Positions 1 to 9,714 are shown, counted from the stretch's first letter. The stretch: DNA of 64,000 nt from Henningerozyma blattae CBS 6284 (GCF_000315915.1 NC_020185.1:558001-622000), one strand, 5' to 3'. Numbers and translations are program-made. The notes: a model not told the origin generated them from the letters alone.

Positions 1-1
1 A

Positions 2-1417
2 GGAACCACACCCACAAGTAGTAATTCAAATCAAGCCTATATTACAAGATCACCTATGTATTCTCCTTTGAACTTTACTCATCAAGGTGGGATTAGTCCA
101 GCTTATCCGCAATTATTCAATTTTAGAAATTCAACTTCTATGGGAACTGGTCCAGGTGTTTGTGAATATGAATCAAATAGACCTTTATTTGCATTAGATT
201 GGAGTCAGGATGATTATGTGTGTCTTGGTTCCTATAAAGAAGATAATTTAAATAAATTACAAATCATTCATACAGGTGATTTGCTAAATTGGAACAGGGT
301 CGCTGAATATAATGTAACTTATCCAGTGAGCAATATCCAGTGGATTCCAGCTCAATTACAACCCAGAAAATTTGCTACCTGTTCCGATTCTCTAAGATTA
401 TGGTCCTTACGTGAAGATACTTCTTCTATTGAAGAAATCCTAAATTTATCGTATTGTAAGTATAACAAATTAAGACAGAATACAACCACTAATGGTACAA
501 ATGATTCAAGAACTTCTGTTGGTGTTGATCCATCAGTATTAGGGCAATTTCCACCTATCACTTCATTTCATTGGAACCCAATAGATACAAATTTTTTGAT
601 ATCTAGTTCAATCGATACCACCTGTATTGTTTGGGATTTACAAAGCAACAATTATGTAAAGACGCAATTAATTGCGCATGATAGTGAAGTATTTGATGTT
701 AGATTCTTAACGCAATCTACTCAGTTATTTGCAAGTTGTGGTGGTGATGGTAGTGTAAGAGTGTTCGATTTAAGATCATTAGCGCATAGTACCATCATTT
801 ATGAATCAGCAGCCAACACATCTATGTCAAATCTTTCTTCTGGTGGTATGGTCGATCATCCAGGCTCCTTAAATACATCTTCGAGAGTTGGCTCTGTCGA
901 TTTATCTTCAAAATCAAATGCTTTACTCAGATTGGAACCTTCTCCAACGGATCCTAACGTTATTGCTACTTTTGGTGCTGATTCTAATAGCGTTTTAATT
1001 TTAGACATGAGAAACCCGGGTACTCCTGTTCTAACATTAGATGGTCATTCAGCACCAATAAACCAAATTAAATGGCATCCAACCAAAAAAAATACAATTT
1101 TATCGTCAAGCGATGATTGTCAAGTCTTATATTGGAATTTAAATGATCCTTTGACTATTAGTCCATCTGAAAATGGCGAAATCTCAGCAAATAGTAGTAG
1201 TGTTAACATTAATTCCGATCAAGCACAGGATGCATCAAGCATGTCTAATGTTCCTATTTGGAATACAAGAAATGATATTAAAAGCATGGATACACCATTC
1301 ATGTCATATACTAGTAAAGGTAGAGAAGTTAATAATATTGTATGGAGACCAAGAAATGGTGATTGGTTTGGGGCTATCAGTGGCAAAAGATTTCAAAACG
1401 TTAAAGTGTTTTCTTGA
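2..1417 (+). CDS. YPL247C: WD40-repeat protein, DCAF7/WDR68 (AN11) family, YPL247C ortholog; 5' end cut by window
   Basis: A WD40 beta-propeller protein whose reading frame is open to the left edge: codons from position 2 run without a stop into the first visible ATG at 56, so the N-terminus probably lies outside the window. About 471 residues are visible against roughly 520 in S. cerevisiae YPL247C. Repeat signatures include SSIDTTCIVWDL, SCGGDGSVRVFDLR, GADSNSVLILDMR and SSSDDCQVLYWNL. The family (plant AN11, animal WDR68) acts as a scaffold for DYRK-type kinases and E3 ligases; in yeast the role is poorly defined. A Ser/Asn-rich loop separates the last two blades. It ends convergently with SGS1, with a short AT-rich gap that contains a (TA)n tract near 1518-1542. 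The name comes from family resemblance plus its place beside the SGS1 block. Confidence 0.85.
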   Translation, partial: GTTPTSSNSNQAYITRSPMYSPLNFTHQGGISPAYPQLFNFRNSTSMGTGPGVCEYESNRPLFALDWSQDDYVCLGSYKEDNLNKLQIIHTGDLLNWNRVAEYNVTYPVSNIQWIPAQLQPRKFATCSDSLRLWSLREDTSSIEEILNLSYCKYNKLRQNTTTNGTNDSRTSVGVDPSVLGQFPPITSFHWNPIDTNFLISSSIDTTCIVWDLQSNNYVKTQLIAHDSEVFDVRFLTQSTQLFASCGGDGSVRVFDLRSLAHSTIIYESAANTSMSNLSSGGMVDHPGSLNTSSRVGSVDLSSKSNALLRLEPSPTDPNVIATFGADSNSVLILDMRNPGTPVLTLDGHSAPINQIKWHPTKKNTILSSSDDCQVLYWNLNDPLTISPSENGEISANSSSVNINSDQAQDASSMSNVPIWNTRNDIKSMDTPFMSYTSKGREVNNIVWRPRNGDWFGAISGKRFQNVKVFS

Positions 1418-1712
1418 GACTCAGGGACTATATTTCCTCTATATTTATTAAAAGCATATTGTTATACATATATTTTTATTACTAGCTTTTGTTTGTTTGT
1501 TTTTTACCTCGATACTTAATATATATATATATATATATATATTCTTTAATACTCTTGTTTTATACAGTTTAGAAGATTTCCAAAATATCAAGCTTGAAAT
1601 AAGTTTTTACTTTCTTAATCAGAGGTTAGAGATTTTTATGAGTTCTATAAGATCTTGAATACTATAAAAAGAAATTTTTTTTCTTGCATTAATTAGCGAT
1701 GAATTCATTTAC

Positions 1713-1979
1713 CTAACCGTCTGCCGCCTCTATAATTTTTATAGTTTCGTCTAAAGGTATTCCTTTTCTTCGTAGGGATTTTTTTTTCGTTGAGGGGTCT
1801 TTATTAGTAAATTGACTTGACCTGATTTGACTAATAATTGCCTCGTCTGCTCTTTGTTCATCTGAATTTGAGCCAAAAAACTTAGAGGTTACTGGGTTAC
1901 CACCTGCTGTAACGTCCAAGTTTTCTATATTATGATTAAGGTTATTCATGGCGTCTAGTTTTCTTTTACGTAATTCCAT
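1713..1979 (-). CDS. SGS1: C-terminal tail of Sgs1 in the -1 frame (frameshifted fragment, not a separate gene)
   Basis: An 88-codon frame overlaps the SGS1 stop by 25 bases. Its residues SKFFGSNSDEQRADEAIISQ closely match my memory of the S. cerevisiae Sgs1 extreme C-terminus (SKFFGANLNEAKENEQIINQ). Upstream of the apparent ATG the same frame reads KKFRYFKNKIMELRKRK, matching the end of the yeast HRDC region (RRRFKYFKKTIADLSKKR). The two frames meet at a run of eight A residues on the coding strand (window 2004-2011). One extra A, or a -1 slip, would give a single protein of about 1,495 residues. I therefore read this as SGS1 sequence. Possible causes are a homopolymer sequencing error, a true mutation that truncates the protein, or slippage at A AAA AAT. 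Confidence 0.85.
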   Translation of the reverse strand: MELRKRKLDAMNNLNHNIENLDVTAGGNPVTSKFFGSNSDEQRADEAIISQIRSSQFTNKDPSTKKKSLRRKGIPLDETIKIIEAADG

Positions 1980-4900
1980 AATTTTATTCTTAAAATATCG
2001 AAATTTTTTTTATGATGTTCATTTCCTCCAACAATAATGCCAAATTCTTCTTCACTAACTGGCAATAGTTTAGCAACCTTTCTAACGATTGTATCCGGTA
2101 AAAAATTGGAAACTGGTGGATTTAATCTATTTCCTACATTTAATGAGATCTCATGCAATTGTTCATATGCAAAAGCAAGTTCACTAAGTTCTTGAGTAGA
2201 TTTTGAGTTATAATTATTATTCAGATTGATTGGATGCGATGCTTTTGGTGCTTTCCAATTCCCTGATACGTTAGAATCATTTTGATAACTGAAAGAACGA
2301 AGATGTTGCGTTGCACTCGTAAATGTAGGGGCAGGGACTTTGGCATTATTGGATATTCTTTCATTATTTGTAGATCTAGAATTTCTAGAAGCAGATGTAG
2401 GTCTACTGTTATTAGTTGACTCTGGACCAGCTGTTGAAGTTCGAGAATTATCTGCTGAAACAGTAAATGTCATCTTAACCTCTAACTTTCCATTTAATAA
2501 TTTTCTAGCATTAGGGCCTAATTTAACATAATTAGTTGAGAAACCATTTCCATGCATAACAGGTTTATCTTCTAAAACACGTAAATTAATTAAATTTAAG
2601 AATATTCTATCAATTTCTGATTTTTGAAGTTTTTTACCGTAGCCATGTTCTGGTAGCTCAGTATGGCCAGCTTGTACAATTTTAGAACTTCTAGACCCTT
2701 TAAAAACATCCCTACAATAAATCATGGTAACTCTTTTAGAATGGATAGCTTCTACTAATTTTGTAATTCGTATAGCATCTTCTGTAACATCTCTCTCTTC
2801 TGTAACAGCATTGCTGCTAAAACGGCAATTATCACAATTTTTATGACAATCTTTGGAATTAAAATTTTCGTTGAAGTATGATAAAACTAATTTTCTTCTA
2901 CAATCGGTAATGTTATCACAGTAAGCCAATACTTGTTGTAATTTATTTAGATGTTTTTCTTTATTAGATTTATCTAAATTTTTATCTCTTTCTATCATAG
3001 TTTGAATAGATCTAATATCTCTAAAGGAAAAATAAGTAATGCAATGAGAAAATTTACCGTCTCTACCTGCACGACCTGTTTCTTGATAATAACCCTCAAG
3101 TGTCCTTGGAACTGTAAAATGATAAACAAATCTAACATCAGGCTTATCAATACCCATACCAAAGGCAACAGTAGCGCAGATAACCTGAATTTCATCTGCT
3201 TGCCAAGCTTTTTGAACCCTTAATCTATCATCTGGTTCCATGCCTGCATGATAGAAGGCAGCTTTAATCCCACTCTTTTCAAGTAAAGCAGAAGTTTGTT
3301 CACAAGAATTTTTAGAATGGCAATAAACAATGCCTGTCTGATTTTTAAATCTGGATTTTATTTCGTCAGACATTTGGAAAATACTATTCTTAGTTTTTTT
3401 TGTAACTTCATAGTATAAATTGTTTCTATTAAAACTTTGCTTTAAGAAAACAGGGTCATTCAATTCTAAATTATGAATGATATCCATTCTAACTTGTTCA
3501 TTTGCAGTAGCTGTTAAAGCAATCATTGGGATATCAGGGAATTCTCTTTTAAAATATTTTAATTCTTTATAATCTGGTCTAAAATCATGACCCCAATTGG
3601 AAACACAATGAGCTTCATCAATAACAACTCTGGCTAATTTTCCATCATCATATAATTTTTTTAATGCTCTTTTACATTGTTCGGAAGCACTGATCATTTC
3701 TGGAGACATATAAATTAAATCCAAAAATCCGTGAATAAATAGATTAAAATGTTGTCTTCTTTGATCAGCTGTCCCCTTGGAGCTAAACATACAAGCTTTG
3801 ATATTGTTATCTAATAGATGTTCCACTTGATCTTGCATAAGGGATATTAATGGTGAAATGACAACAGTAGTGCCTCTTGTTTTACCTGATTTAATAACAG
3901 CCGGAAGTTGATAACAAAGGGATTTACCACCACCAGTAGGCATTAATACAAATACATCTCGCCCAGAGAGAGTAGCATTTATAGCTTCCAATTGGTGTGG
4001 TCTAAAGCCTGATAATTTAAATGTTTCCTTTAATCTATGTTCCAGTTCTGAGGTCCAAGGGTATCTCGGCGAGATCGAAGAAGACGCTGGTTGTTCTTTA
4101 TGTCTACTTTCAATCTCACTTATGGAAAAATCATCATCCGAATCATCGAAATTAATTTGTGAATCTGGATTTAATTTATTAACAATCTCCATTTTTATTG
4201 CAGGATGGAATGAATCTGAGTCTTCAACTAATTTTTTCTCACTAATTATTGAAAGTTCATCATCAATATTATGTATTTCTTGTAATTGAGTTCTAGTCTC
4301 TCTTTCCTCATCAAACCTTTCTAAATCATCATCAGATATGATTGCTAGTTCATTATCAAATCCATCATCATCATCAATAACTTCTAAATCAGAATAAGAT
4401 ATTGTTGGACCATTATCTTGATTGCTAGTTGGTATATGATTAGAATCTTGATCTATAGGATCTTTATCAAAATCATAGTCTAGAAGGTTAATTTCAGGTA
4501 TATTTTCGTCGGAATTATTATGATGATTTTCCTTATTATTATCATTATTGTTTATATTTGTATTTGATTGGAGCAGCATTGAAGATTCAAGATTTTTTCC
4601 AATTATATTATTTGATATACTTTGTTTTCTCATTGGTGATGAATTTATTACTTCGATCAAATTTTCATTATTTGAATTTAAATTTTCATCACTAATTGGA
4701 GGTTCCATATTAGCAAAGCTCATATCTGCATCAGATTCATCGTAATATTGATCGTAATAATCACCATCTTCATCTTCATTGATATTATTATTAAGTGGAT
4801 CATCAACGATAAAATCAATATCACTGGGATTCAAATGAGTATCGTTTTCTTCAGCTTGTGTTTGAAGATAATCAGACGCATTATCTGCTTCAGCTTCTTC

Positions 4901-6205
4901 AGTGGAATCGTTATTAATACTATGATTTATTCTATCTGTTGGCCCCATGACATAATCAAATGGATCTTCCTTTTCAGGAATCTTATAGTTGATTGATTTT
5001 CTTGTTCTTAAATTTCGTGATTTAATATTGTTATTATTTTCATCACTAGGTGGTTGGCTTTCGGGAGTAATTGAATAGCTATCTATTACAGAGTTACTAT
5101 TTTCCTTATTAGTTGTAATATCTATCATGGTTGAAATATGAGTTTCATCATTTTCATCGTCATTGTCATCGTCATTATTATTATTATTATTATTATCAAC
5201 TTCTTCGACAGTTATTTTGTTAATTTCCTTATTATGAGGTTTTATAATATCATTATCAAATTCATCATCGTCATCAAGAAGTTGAATAATTTCATCATGA
5301 TTTCTATAAGTTGTAGATGGTGTTGGTTGTGATATAATTTTATCTCTCCTTAATGAAATTTGTGAAGATATGTTGTTGTTATGTGATGAAGTATTTTTTT
5401 CTAAAGTTGTAATAGAAATTTCTAAAAAATTAATCTTAGGTTTTAATTGTAATAATTTTGGAGTAATTTCATCTTTAATTTTTTCTTTTTGGTCAATTTC
5501 TGATAAAAAATCAGATTCTAATATTTTGCATTTTTCAATTAATAATTCAGATTGTTGTTGAAATAGATTTAATAATTCACTTTGTTTTAATATTAGTTTT
5601 TGATGAGAATTATTAATGGATGTTTGATTTTTGGAAATAATTTCTTGTGAAACTGCCTTTCTATTTGGAATATCTATATTTGAATTAATTGATGGCAAAG
5701 TTTTATTTTTATTTCTCAAATCAACAGATGATACTTGCGGAATTGGTGTAGATGTAATATTATCATTTATAAGGGATGTTTTAAATTTCTTGGATACGGT
5801 TGAAGGAGTAGAATAATAATGGGTTACATCTGTTGAAGTTTTATTACTTATTTGAGTTCCTGGGATGGCTCTTTGATTTATGATGGGATCATCAGTAGCA
5901 AAAAGTTCAGCAGTAACTAGATCTATACTATCAAAATTATTAACACCTGTGTTGGAAGATTTAGTGGTATTGTTGAGTAGAGAACTCGGGAGATTTGATT
6001 GTGAAGTTGTATTATTATTGTTTGTAGTGGTGGTGGTAGAAATTATTATTGGATCAGGTATATTTGTTACAGATCGTATTTTTTTTCTTGCAGGCAAAGT
6101 TTGAGTTAAAATATTTAAAATAAGATCTTTATCCTCTTGGATAGTAGTAGTTTCTTTTAACCATTTATGTTCCCTTCTTAGATTGTTTGAAGGCTTAGTT
6201 ACCAT
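1955..6205 (-). CDS. SGS1: RecQ-family DNA helicase Sgs1, main reading frame (frame breaks near C-terminus)
   Basis: The 3'-5' RecQ helicase that works with Top3-Rmi1 to dissolve double Holliday junctions and with Dna2 in end resection. The 1416-codon frame has a long acidic, Asn/Asp-rich N-terminal half, as in S. cerevisiae Sgs1. The helicase core follows, with Walker A TGGGKS at about residue 757 and the DEAH box at about 863. A RecQ zinc-binding Cys cluster (CHKNCDNC) lies near 1124, then an RQC region, then an HRDC domain at about 1330-1395. The frame ends abruptly at LWNYVKEN. The tail expected after HRDC is present in the -1 frame just downstream (next entry), so this frame is probably not the complete protein. 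An MCB site lies 185 bp upstream of the ATG. Identity is secure; the C-terminal end is not. Confidence 0.95.
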   Translation of the reverse strand: MVTKPSNNLRREHKWLKETTTIQEDKDLILNILTQTLPARKKIRSVTNIPDPIIISTTTTTNNNNTTSQSNLPSSLLNNTTKSSNTGVNNFDSIDLVTAELFATDDPIINQRAIPGTQISNKTSTDVTHYYSTPSTVSKKFKTSLINDNITSTPIPQVSSVDLRNKNKTLPSINSNIDIPNRKAVSQEIISKNQTSINNSHQKLILKQSELLNLFQQQSELLIEKCKILESDFLSEIDQKEKIKDEITPKLLQLKPKINFLEISITTLEKNTSSHNNNISSQISLRRDKIISQPTPSTTYRNHDEIIQLLDDDDEFDNDIIKPHNKEINKITVEEVDNNNNNNNDDDNDDENDETHISTMIDITTNKENSNSVIDSYSITPESQPPSDENNNNIKSRNLRTRKSINYKIPEKEDPFDYVMGPTDRINHSINNDSTEEAEADNASDYLQTQAEENDTHLNPSDIDFIVDDPLNNNINEDEDGDYYDQYYDESDADMSFANMEPPISDENLNSNNENLIEVINSSPMRKQSISNNIIGKNLESSMLLQSNTNINNNDNNKENHHNNSDENIPEINLLDYDFDKDPIDQDSNHIPTSNQDNGPTISYSDLEVIDDDDGFDNELAIISDDDLERFDEERETRTQLQEIHNIDDELSIISEKKLVEDSDSFHPAIKMEIVNKLNPDSQINFDDSDDDFSISEIESRHKEQPASSSISPRYPWTSELEHRLKETFKLSGFRPHQLEAINATLSGRDVFVLMPTGGGKSLCYQLPAVIKSGKTRGTTVVISPLISLMQDQVEHLLDNNIKACMFSSKGTADQRRQHFNLFIHGFLDLIYMSPEMISASEQCKRALKKLYDDGKLARVVIDEAHCVSNWGHDFRPDYKELKYFKREFPDIPMIALTATANEQVRMDIIHNLELNDPVFLKQSFNRNNLYYEVTKKTKNSIFQMSDEIKSRFKNQTGIVYCHSKNSCEQTSALLEKSGIKAAFYHAGMEPDDRLRVQKAWQADEIQVICATVAFGMGIDKPDVRFVYHFTVPRTLEGYYQETGRAGRDGKFSHCITYFSFRDIRSIQTMIERDKNLDKSNKEKHLNKLQQVLAYCDNITDCRRKLVLSYFNENFNSKDCHKNCDNCRFSSNAVTEERDVTEDAIRITKLVEAIHSKRVTMIYCRDVFKGSRSSKIVQAGHTELPEHGYGKKLQKSEIDRIFLNLINLRVLEDKPVMHGNGFSTNYVKLGPNARKLLNGKLEVKMTFTVSADNSRTSTAGPESTNNSRPTSASRNSRSTNNERISNNAKVPAPTFTSATQHLRSFSYQNDSNVSGNWKAPKASHPINLNNNYNSKSTQELSELAFAYEQLHEISLNVGNRLNPPVSNFLPDTIVRKVAKLLPVSEEEFGIIVGGNEHHKKNFDILRIKLWNYVKEN

Positions 6206-6389
6206 AATTTACTGAATGAGTTTAAATAAAACGAACGGATGTGCTAGTAAATTATAGAATAGCACAACAATACGATCCAATTTATGGTCTAGTTGATTTT
6301 GTTTATATTTTTTTTTTCTTTTATACATGATTTACAAAACACGTTAAATTTGAAATATTTTTTATTCTATTTGTATAATGATTTCTCGG

Positions 6390-6395
6390 ACGCGT
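6390..6395. promoter_or_regulatory. MCB element (ACGCGT) upstream of SGS1
   Basis: A perfect ACGCGT, the MluI cell-cycle box bound by MBF (Mbp1-Swi6), lies 185 bp upstream of the SGS1 ATG in the divergent SGS1/SPG5-position promoter. MCB sites drive G1/S expression of DNA replication and repair genes, which suits SGS1. There is only one copy, so its function is inferred. Confidence 0.55.
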
Positions 6396-6500
6396 GATGG
6401 GGTCTTGTAATGGCGCTAAATAAAGTTTAAATTAATATATGATAGTGAGGAGTATGATCTTATCAATAGCCCTAAAAACGGTACTAAGAAATAGGAGCGT

Positions 6501-6527
6501 ACACACACACACACACACACACACACA
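6501..6527. repeat. (AC)n microsatellite
   Basis: About 13 AC units lie immediately 5' of the preferred start of the SPG5-position gene. It is likely in the 5' UTR or promoter and length-variable. Confidence 0.9.
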
Positions 6528-6534
6528 AAGAGAT

Positions 6535-7371
6535 ATGACGATGCTTAGCAATAGCTTTAAATTAGTTGGGATCAACAAGTACCTATTAAGAAGCTGGGAT
6601 ATGAATTTGAAATGGAACTGGTTAAAACTGTTACGAGGGGCAGGATATGTTCCTTTGAAAATTTATAGTCCTAGTTTGATCTATTGCAGAGATCGGTTCA
6701 TCTCTTATAAATCGAGGTTCATTAAATCAAACTTTGTTGCATCTAGAATAGACAGTAAAGTTTGGTCAACCAACACCCCTAGACAAGGGGTTAATATTGT
6801 TAATAAATTGTTTTTGCAAAATAAGTATGGCAATACTAATGGCAATATTATCAATACGTTATTGAAATTTGCCCAACCCAAGGAGAAACCTCAAGACATT
6901 TTCAATATGATAATTAATCAACGAATAGATAAGACTATTGGATCATATATAGAATTCCGACCCAAAATTAGGGGAATGGATGGGATGGGATTTTTAAATC
7001 AAGAGAATCTTGCAAAGATGCGAGTTGATGCAAGCATGCATTACGAAGAATTTTGCAAGATTAATGATTCCATTGAACAAATCTTTAAGCAATATGGATC
7101 ATTACCCATGAAAAATGACGGGAAAAGAATTTGCATCTATTTCCCCAATTTATTTAGTGATGAAGTAGAAAGGTTAATGATCGATATTGGAATAGAAGAG
7201 GGAGTTGTGTATCCAATGACAGAAGAAGTATTAAGTACAAATGGTATTGAACCTATTTTTTCAAACACAACCAACTTTTCACCTATTTTATCTAGTAGTA
7301 GTGGCAATGGCAATGGCAATGGCAATGGCAACAGCATTAGCAACAGCATTAGCGGATATATATTTGTATAA
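6535..7371 (+). CDS. SPG5: Protein at the SPG5 position (YMR191W-like by synteny)
   Basis: A 278-residue frame from the ATG at 6535, or 276 from the ATG at 6541. The frame is open back to an ATG at 6439, but that extension would translate an (AC)13 microsatellite (6501-6527) into a His-Thr run, so I place the start after it. No domain is recognised with certainty. The N-terminal 90 residues are basic and aromatic; the middle contains YIEFRPKI and a Met/Gly-rich segment; the C-terminus ends in Ser/Asn/Gly-rich repeats encoded by a GGCAAT minisatellite (about 7303-7332). It lies between SGS1 and MRPL24 on the same strand as MRPL24, exactly where S. cerevisiae has SPG5, a stationary-phase proteasome regulator of 373 residues. 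The name rests on position, not on sequence I can align. Confidence 0.6.
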   Translation: MTMLSNSFKLVGINKYLLRSWDMNLKWNWLKLLRGAGYVPLKIYSPSLIYCRDRFISYKSRFIKSNFVASRIDSKVWSTNTPRQGVNIVNKLFLQNKYGNTNGNIINTLLKFAQPKEKPQDIFNMIINQRIDKTIGSYIEFRPKIRGMDGMGFLNQENLAKMRVDASMHYEEFCKINDSIEQIFKQYGSLPMKNDGKRICIYFPNLFSDEVERLMIDIGIEEGVVYPMTEEVLSTNGIEPIFSNTTNFSPILSSSSGNGNGNGNGNSISNSISGYIFV

Positions 7372-7606
7372 TAAATAATTTGTAGAAAAAGCGAGCCGAT
7401 ATTGTCTAATATAATTTCAAAATATTAAAAAAATGTCAAGTAAACTTTAAAGGTTCGGCCTCGTGACCGAAAGGCGAATCACTAATTATTACAAGCGATA
7501 ATATAAAATAGGTATTATTATTTGTATAAAAAAAAAAGAGCAACAAAAAAAACTACATCCTACCCCTTCAGCTATCCAAATTGTAAATGCAAATTAAAAT
7601 ACGAGT

Positions 7607-8335
7607 ATGAAATGCAATATTGTATTATTTAAAGAATGGAAAAACGTTGTTACACGTCGAGTGAAAAAAATCCCTGATTATAAAGTTGGTGATGCCAAAC
7701 CATTATATATGCCCAGAGAAGCTAAAAGATATCCTGAATACAAGTATGGTGAATCTAATATTTTCCAACAAAGTAATAAAGGGTTGTATGGTGGGTCGTT
7801 TATTCAATTTGGCCATCATGTAGCGGAAAATGGGATCAAGACACCCAAGACATGGTTACCTAATATTATCAAGAAACGGTTATGGAGTGAGACGTTAGGG
7901 AGAGATGTGGAAGTGAAACTGACTACCAAAGTGTTGAAAACTATTAGTAAAGAAGGTGGTCTAGATAAATATCTGTTAAAGGACAAGAGTGCAAGAATTA
8001 AAGAATTGGGACCATTTGGATGGAAATTGCGTTATGATGTGTTGAAAAAAATGGAGGATGAAAAGAGGAAAACGACCGATCCACACGAGGGCAAATCTCT
8101 AACTGAGAATGGCGACCGTGTTTATTACGAAGATGAGAAATATCGAGTTATAGTAGGACGTCGGAAGTTGATGAAGCTGCTGTACCCCTTGGAGAAAGAA
8201 CGGATCGAAAGCCATGGCAAACAATTGCACTATCGTGATTTTGTGGATCGATATCGTCAAGTTGGGAGTATAGAGATGTTTTACAAGTTGGAACAGTATG
8301 GGTTTGAGATTGGTAATATTAGTATCTGTAAGTAG
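7607..8335 (+). CDS. MRPL24: Mitochondrial large-subunit ribosomal protein bL28m (Mrpl24)
   Basis: A component of the mitochondrial 54S ribosomal subunit. The 242-residue product has the conserved yeast core [17 protein letters not shown] (here [20 protein letters not shown]), then [20 protein letters not shown], a bL28 signature [15 protein letters not shown], and [18 protein letters not shown]. All of these match S. cerevisiae Mrpl24 (about 258 residues) closely. The N-terminus is short and basic ([12 protein letters not shown]), consistent with a mitochondrial targeting sequence, and shorter than in S. cerevisiae. The start is the ATG at 7607, which is preceded by an A-rich leader. It keeps the ancestral order before RPL36. 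The 235 bp upstream carry poly-A tracts and no other gene. Confidence 0.95.
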   Translation: MKCNIVLFKEWKNVVTRRVKKIPDYKVGDAKPLYMPREAKRYPEYKYGESNIFQQSNKGLYGGSFIQFGHHVAENGIKTPKTWLPNIIKKRLWSETLGRDVEVKLTTKVLKTISKEGGLDKYLLKDKSARIKELGPFGWKLRYDVLKKMEDEKRKTTDPHEGKSLTENGDRVYYEDEKYRVIVGRRKLMKLLYPLEKERIESHGKQLHYRDFVDRYRQVGSIEMFYKLEQYGFEIGNISICK

Positions 8336-8350
8336 GGGAATTTAATTACA

Positions 8351-8387
<37 letters not shown>

Positions 8388-8713
8388 GCGTATACGTATA
8401 CGTATACGTATTAAGTAATAACAGCATAGTAAATAGGAAGGACTGCTAAGGCCCGTGCACCAGGCGGAAAGCGAAATAAAATTGCAAAAAACAAGAACGC
8501 AAAAGCGAAGTGGAAAAGTGGAAAAAGTGAAAAATTTCGAGATTCATCAATGGCCCATATGGATTGCGAAATGGCAAATTGCAAGAGAGAGTGGCAAAAG
8601 TGAAAAATTAATCAAGTGAGTGAAAAAACAGTATTAGAAAAATATGAGTGAAAAAAAAAATACTCTTTAGTATACGAGGTTATAAAGAATAGATCAAAAT
8701 AAACACGAATAAA
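8336..8713. other. MRPL24-RPL36 intergenic region with simple repeats
   Basis: Holds a (TA)n tract (about 8352-8378) running into TG steps and then TACGTA repeats (about 8391-8411). A purine-rich stretch with repeated AAGTGAAAAA-like motifs leads to the RPL36 start. It must contain the RPL36 promoter, but I see no clear Rap1 site matching the S. cerevisiae consensus. Confidence 0.5.
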
Positions 8714-9016
8714 ATGGCTGTCAAAACTGGTATTGCTGTTGGTTTGAACAAAGGTAAGCAGGTCGTCTCTATGACCCCAGCTGCCAAGATCTCATACAAG
8801 AAGGGCCAATCTTCTCAAAGAACCAAGTTCGTCAGATCTTTGGTCAGAGAAATCGCTGGTTTAGCTCCATACGAAAGAAGATTGATCGATTTGATCAGAA
8901 ACGCCGGTGAAAAGAGAGCCAGAAAGGTCGCCAAGAAGAGATTGGGTTCTTTCACCAGAGCCAAGGCTAAGGTTGAAGAAATGAACAACATCATTGCTGC
9001 CTCTCGTCGTCATTAG
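8714..9016 (+). CDS. RPL36A: Cytosolic ribosomal protein eL36, intronless
   Basis: A component of the 60S subunit, 100 residues, the family's normal length. It matches S. cerevisiae Rpl36a almost throughout, for example RTKFVRSLVREIAGL, YERRLIDLIRN and GEKRARKVAKKRLGSFTRAK, ending in AASRRH. Both S. cerevisiae copies carry an intron near codon 5; here the frame runs uninterrupted from ATGGCTGTC and shows no GTATGT or TACTAAC, so the intron is gone. Codon use is strongly biased (AGA, TTG, GTC, AAG), typical of highly expressed yeast genes. It follows MRPL24 on the same strand, as YMR194W follows YMR193W. Confidence 0.97.
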   Translation: MAVKTGIAVGLNKGKQVVSMTPAAKISYKKGQSSQRTKFVRSLVREIAGLAPYERRLIDLIRNAGEKRARKVAKKRLGSFTRAKAKVEEMNNIIAASRRH

Positions 9017-9381
9017 GTAGTTTGAATGGTATAACATTACATAACTATATAGTTTTAACATTACATAATTATAGTGTTTAACATTGCGTTTCCGAAATCA
9101 AAGAGTGGGAGGGTGCTGATGCCATGGCGGGTTAGCCGCTGAGCATGGGATATTTGCTCGGTTGAGCCTTGTGTATGCGCATTGAATTGGGAATTGAGCT
9201 GACGTTTTGCCATAGTGTGAACCCTAATTAAAACAAACTGTATTTTTCTCAAATTTTTTTAGCCCACTTTTTCTTTTTTCGCCCTCGGGAGTTGTTTTTT
9301 TTGGCTCCTCGGGAAAAGTATAAAAGCAACACCAATTACAGCACAATATAGTATTACATTCCCTTCGAAAAGACCCATACA

Positions 9382-9465
9382 ATGTCTTTTATTATAGACA
9401 CCCAGAGTCACGGGGCACCGTACAAGGACTACTCTTGTAGTGGGTTTTTGCATGTGGGTGTATAG
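9382..9465 (+). CDS. Candidate 27-codon small ORF downstream of RPL36, at the ICY1 position
   Basis: A short frame, MSFIIDTQSHGAPYKDYSCS followed by GFLHVGV, starts in a good yeast context (ATACAATGTCT) 65 bp after a TATA element (GTATAAAAG at about 9316-9324). S. cerevisiae has ICY1 (127 residues) immediately after RPL36A on this strand, so this could be a degenerate or truncated relic, a real micropeptide, or chance. I cannot align it with ICY1 or ICY2 from memory. The surrounding 9.0-9.7 kb is GC-richer than most of the window and full of overlapping short frames, which raises the chance of a spurious ORF. Confidence 0.3.
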   Translation: MSFIIDTQSHGAPYKDYSCSGFLHVGV

Positions 9466-9714
9466 TTATAAACTACGGACCATGTTTCGATATGGTTTGC
9501 CGTGCTCGCGGTAGTCTTAGAACAACCGGTCTTCCCTCCAATGCTGGTGACACGTTCCGTGTGTCTTTTATTCGGTGGCAGGGCCGTACAATTACAAGCA
9601 ATTGCTTGATTCTTTATGTTGTTGTGTTTTGCCTTATTATATATTACATAGCCATACATAGCTTACATCCACTTCGTCTTGAGACGTAATTGCCCATCAT
9701 CCTCGTCGGCCTTA

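Noticed and set aside
9061..9689. Several 60-76 codon frames on both strands downstream of RPL36
   Set aside because: They overlap each other in a GC-richer region with few stops and show no protein-like composition.
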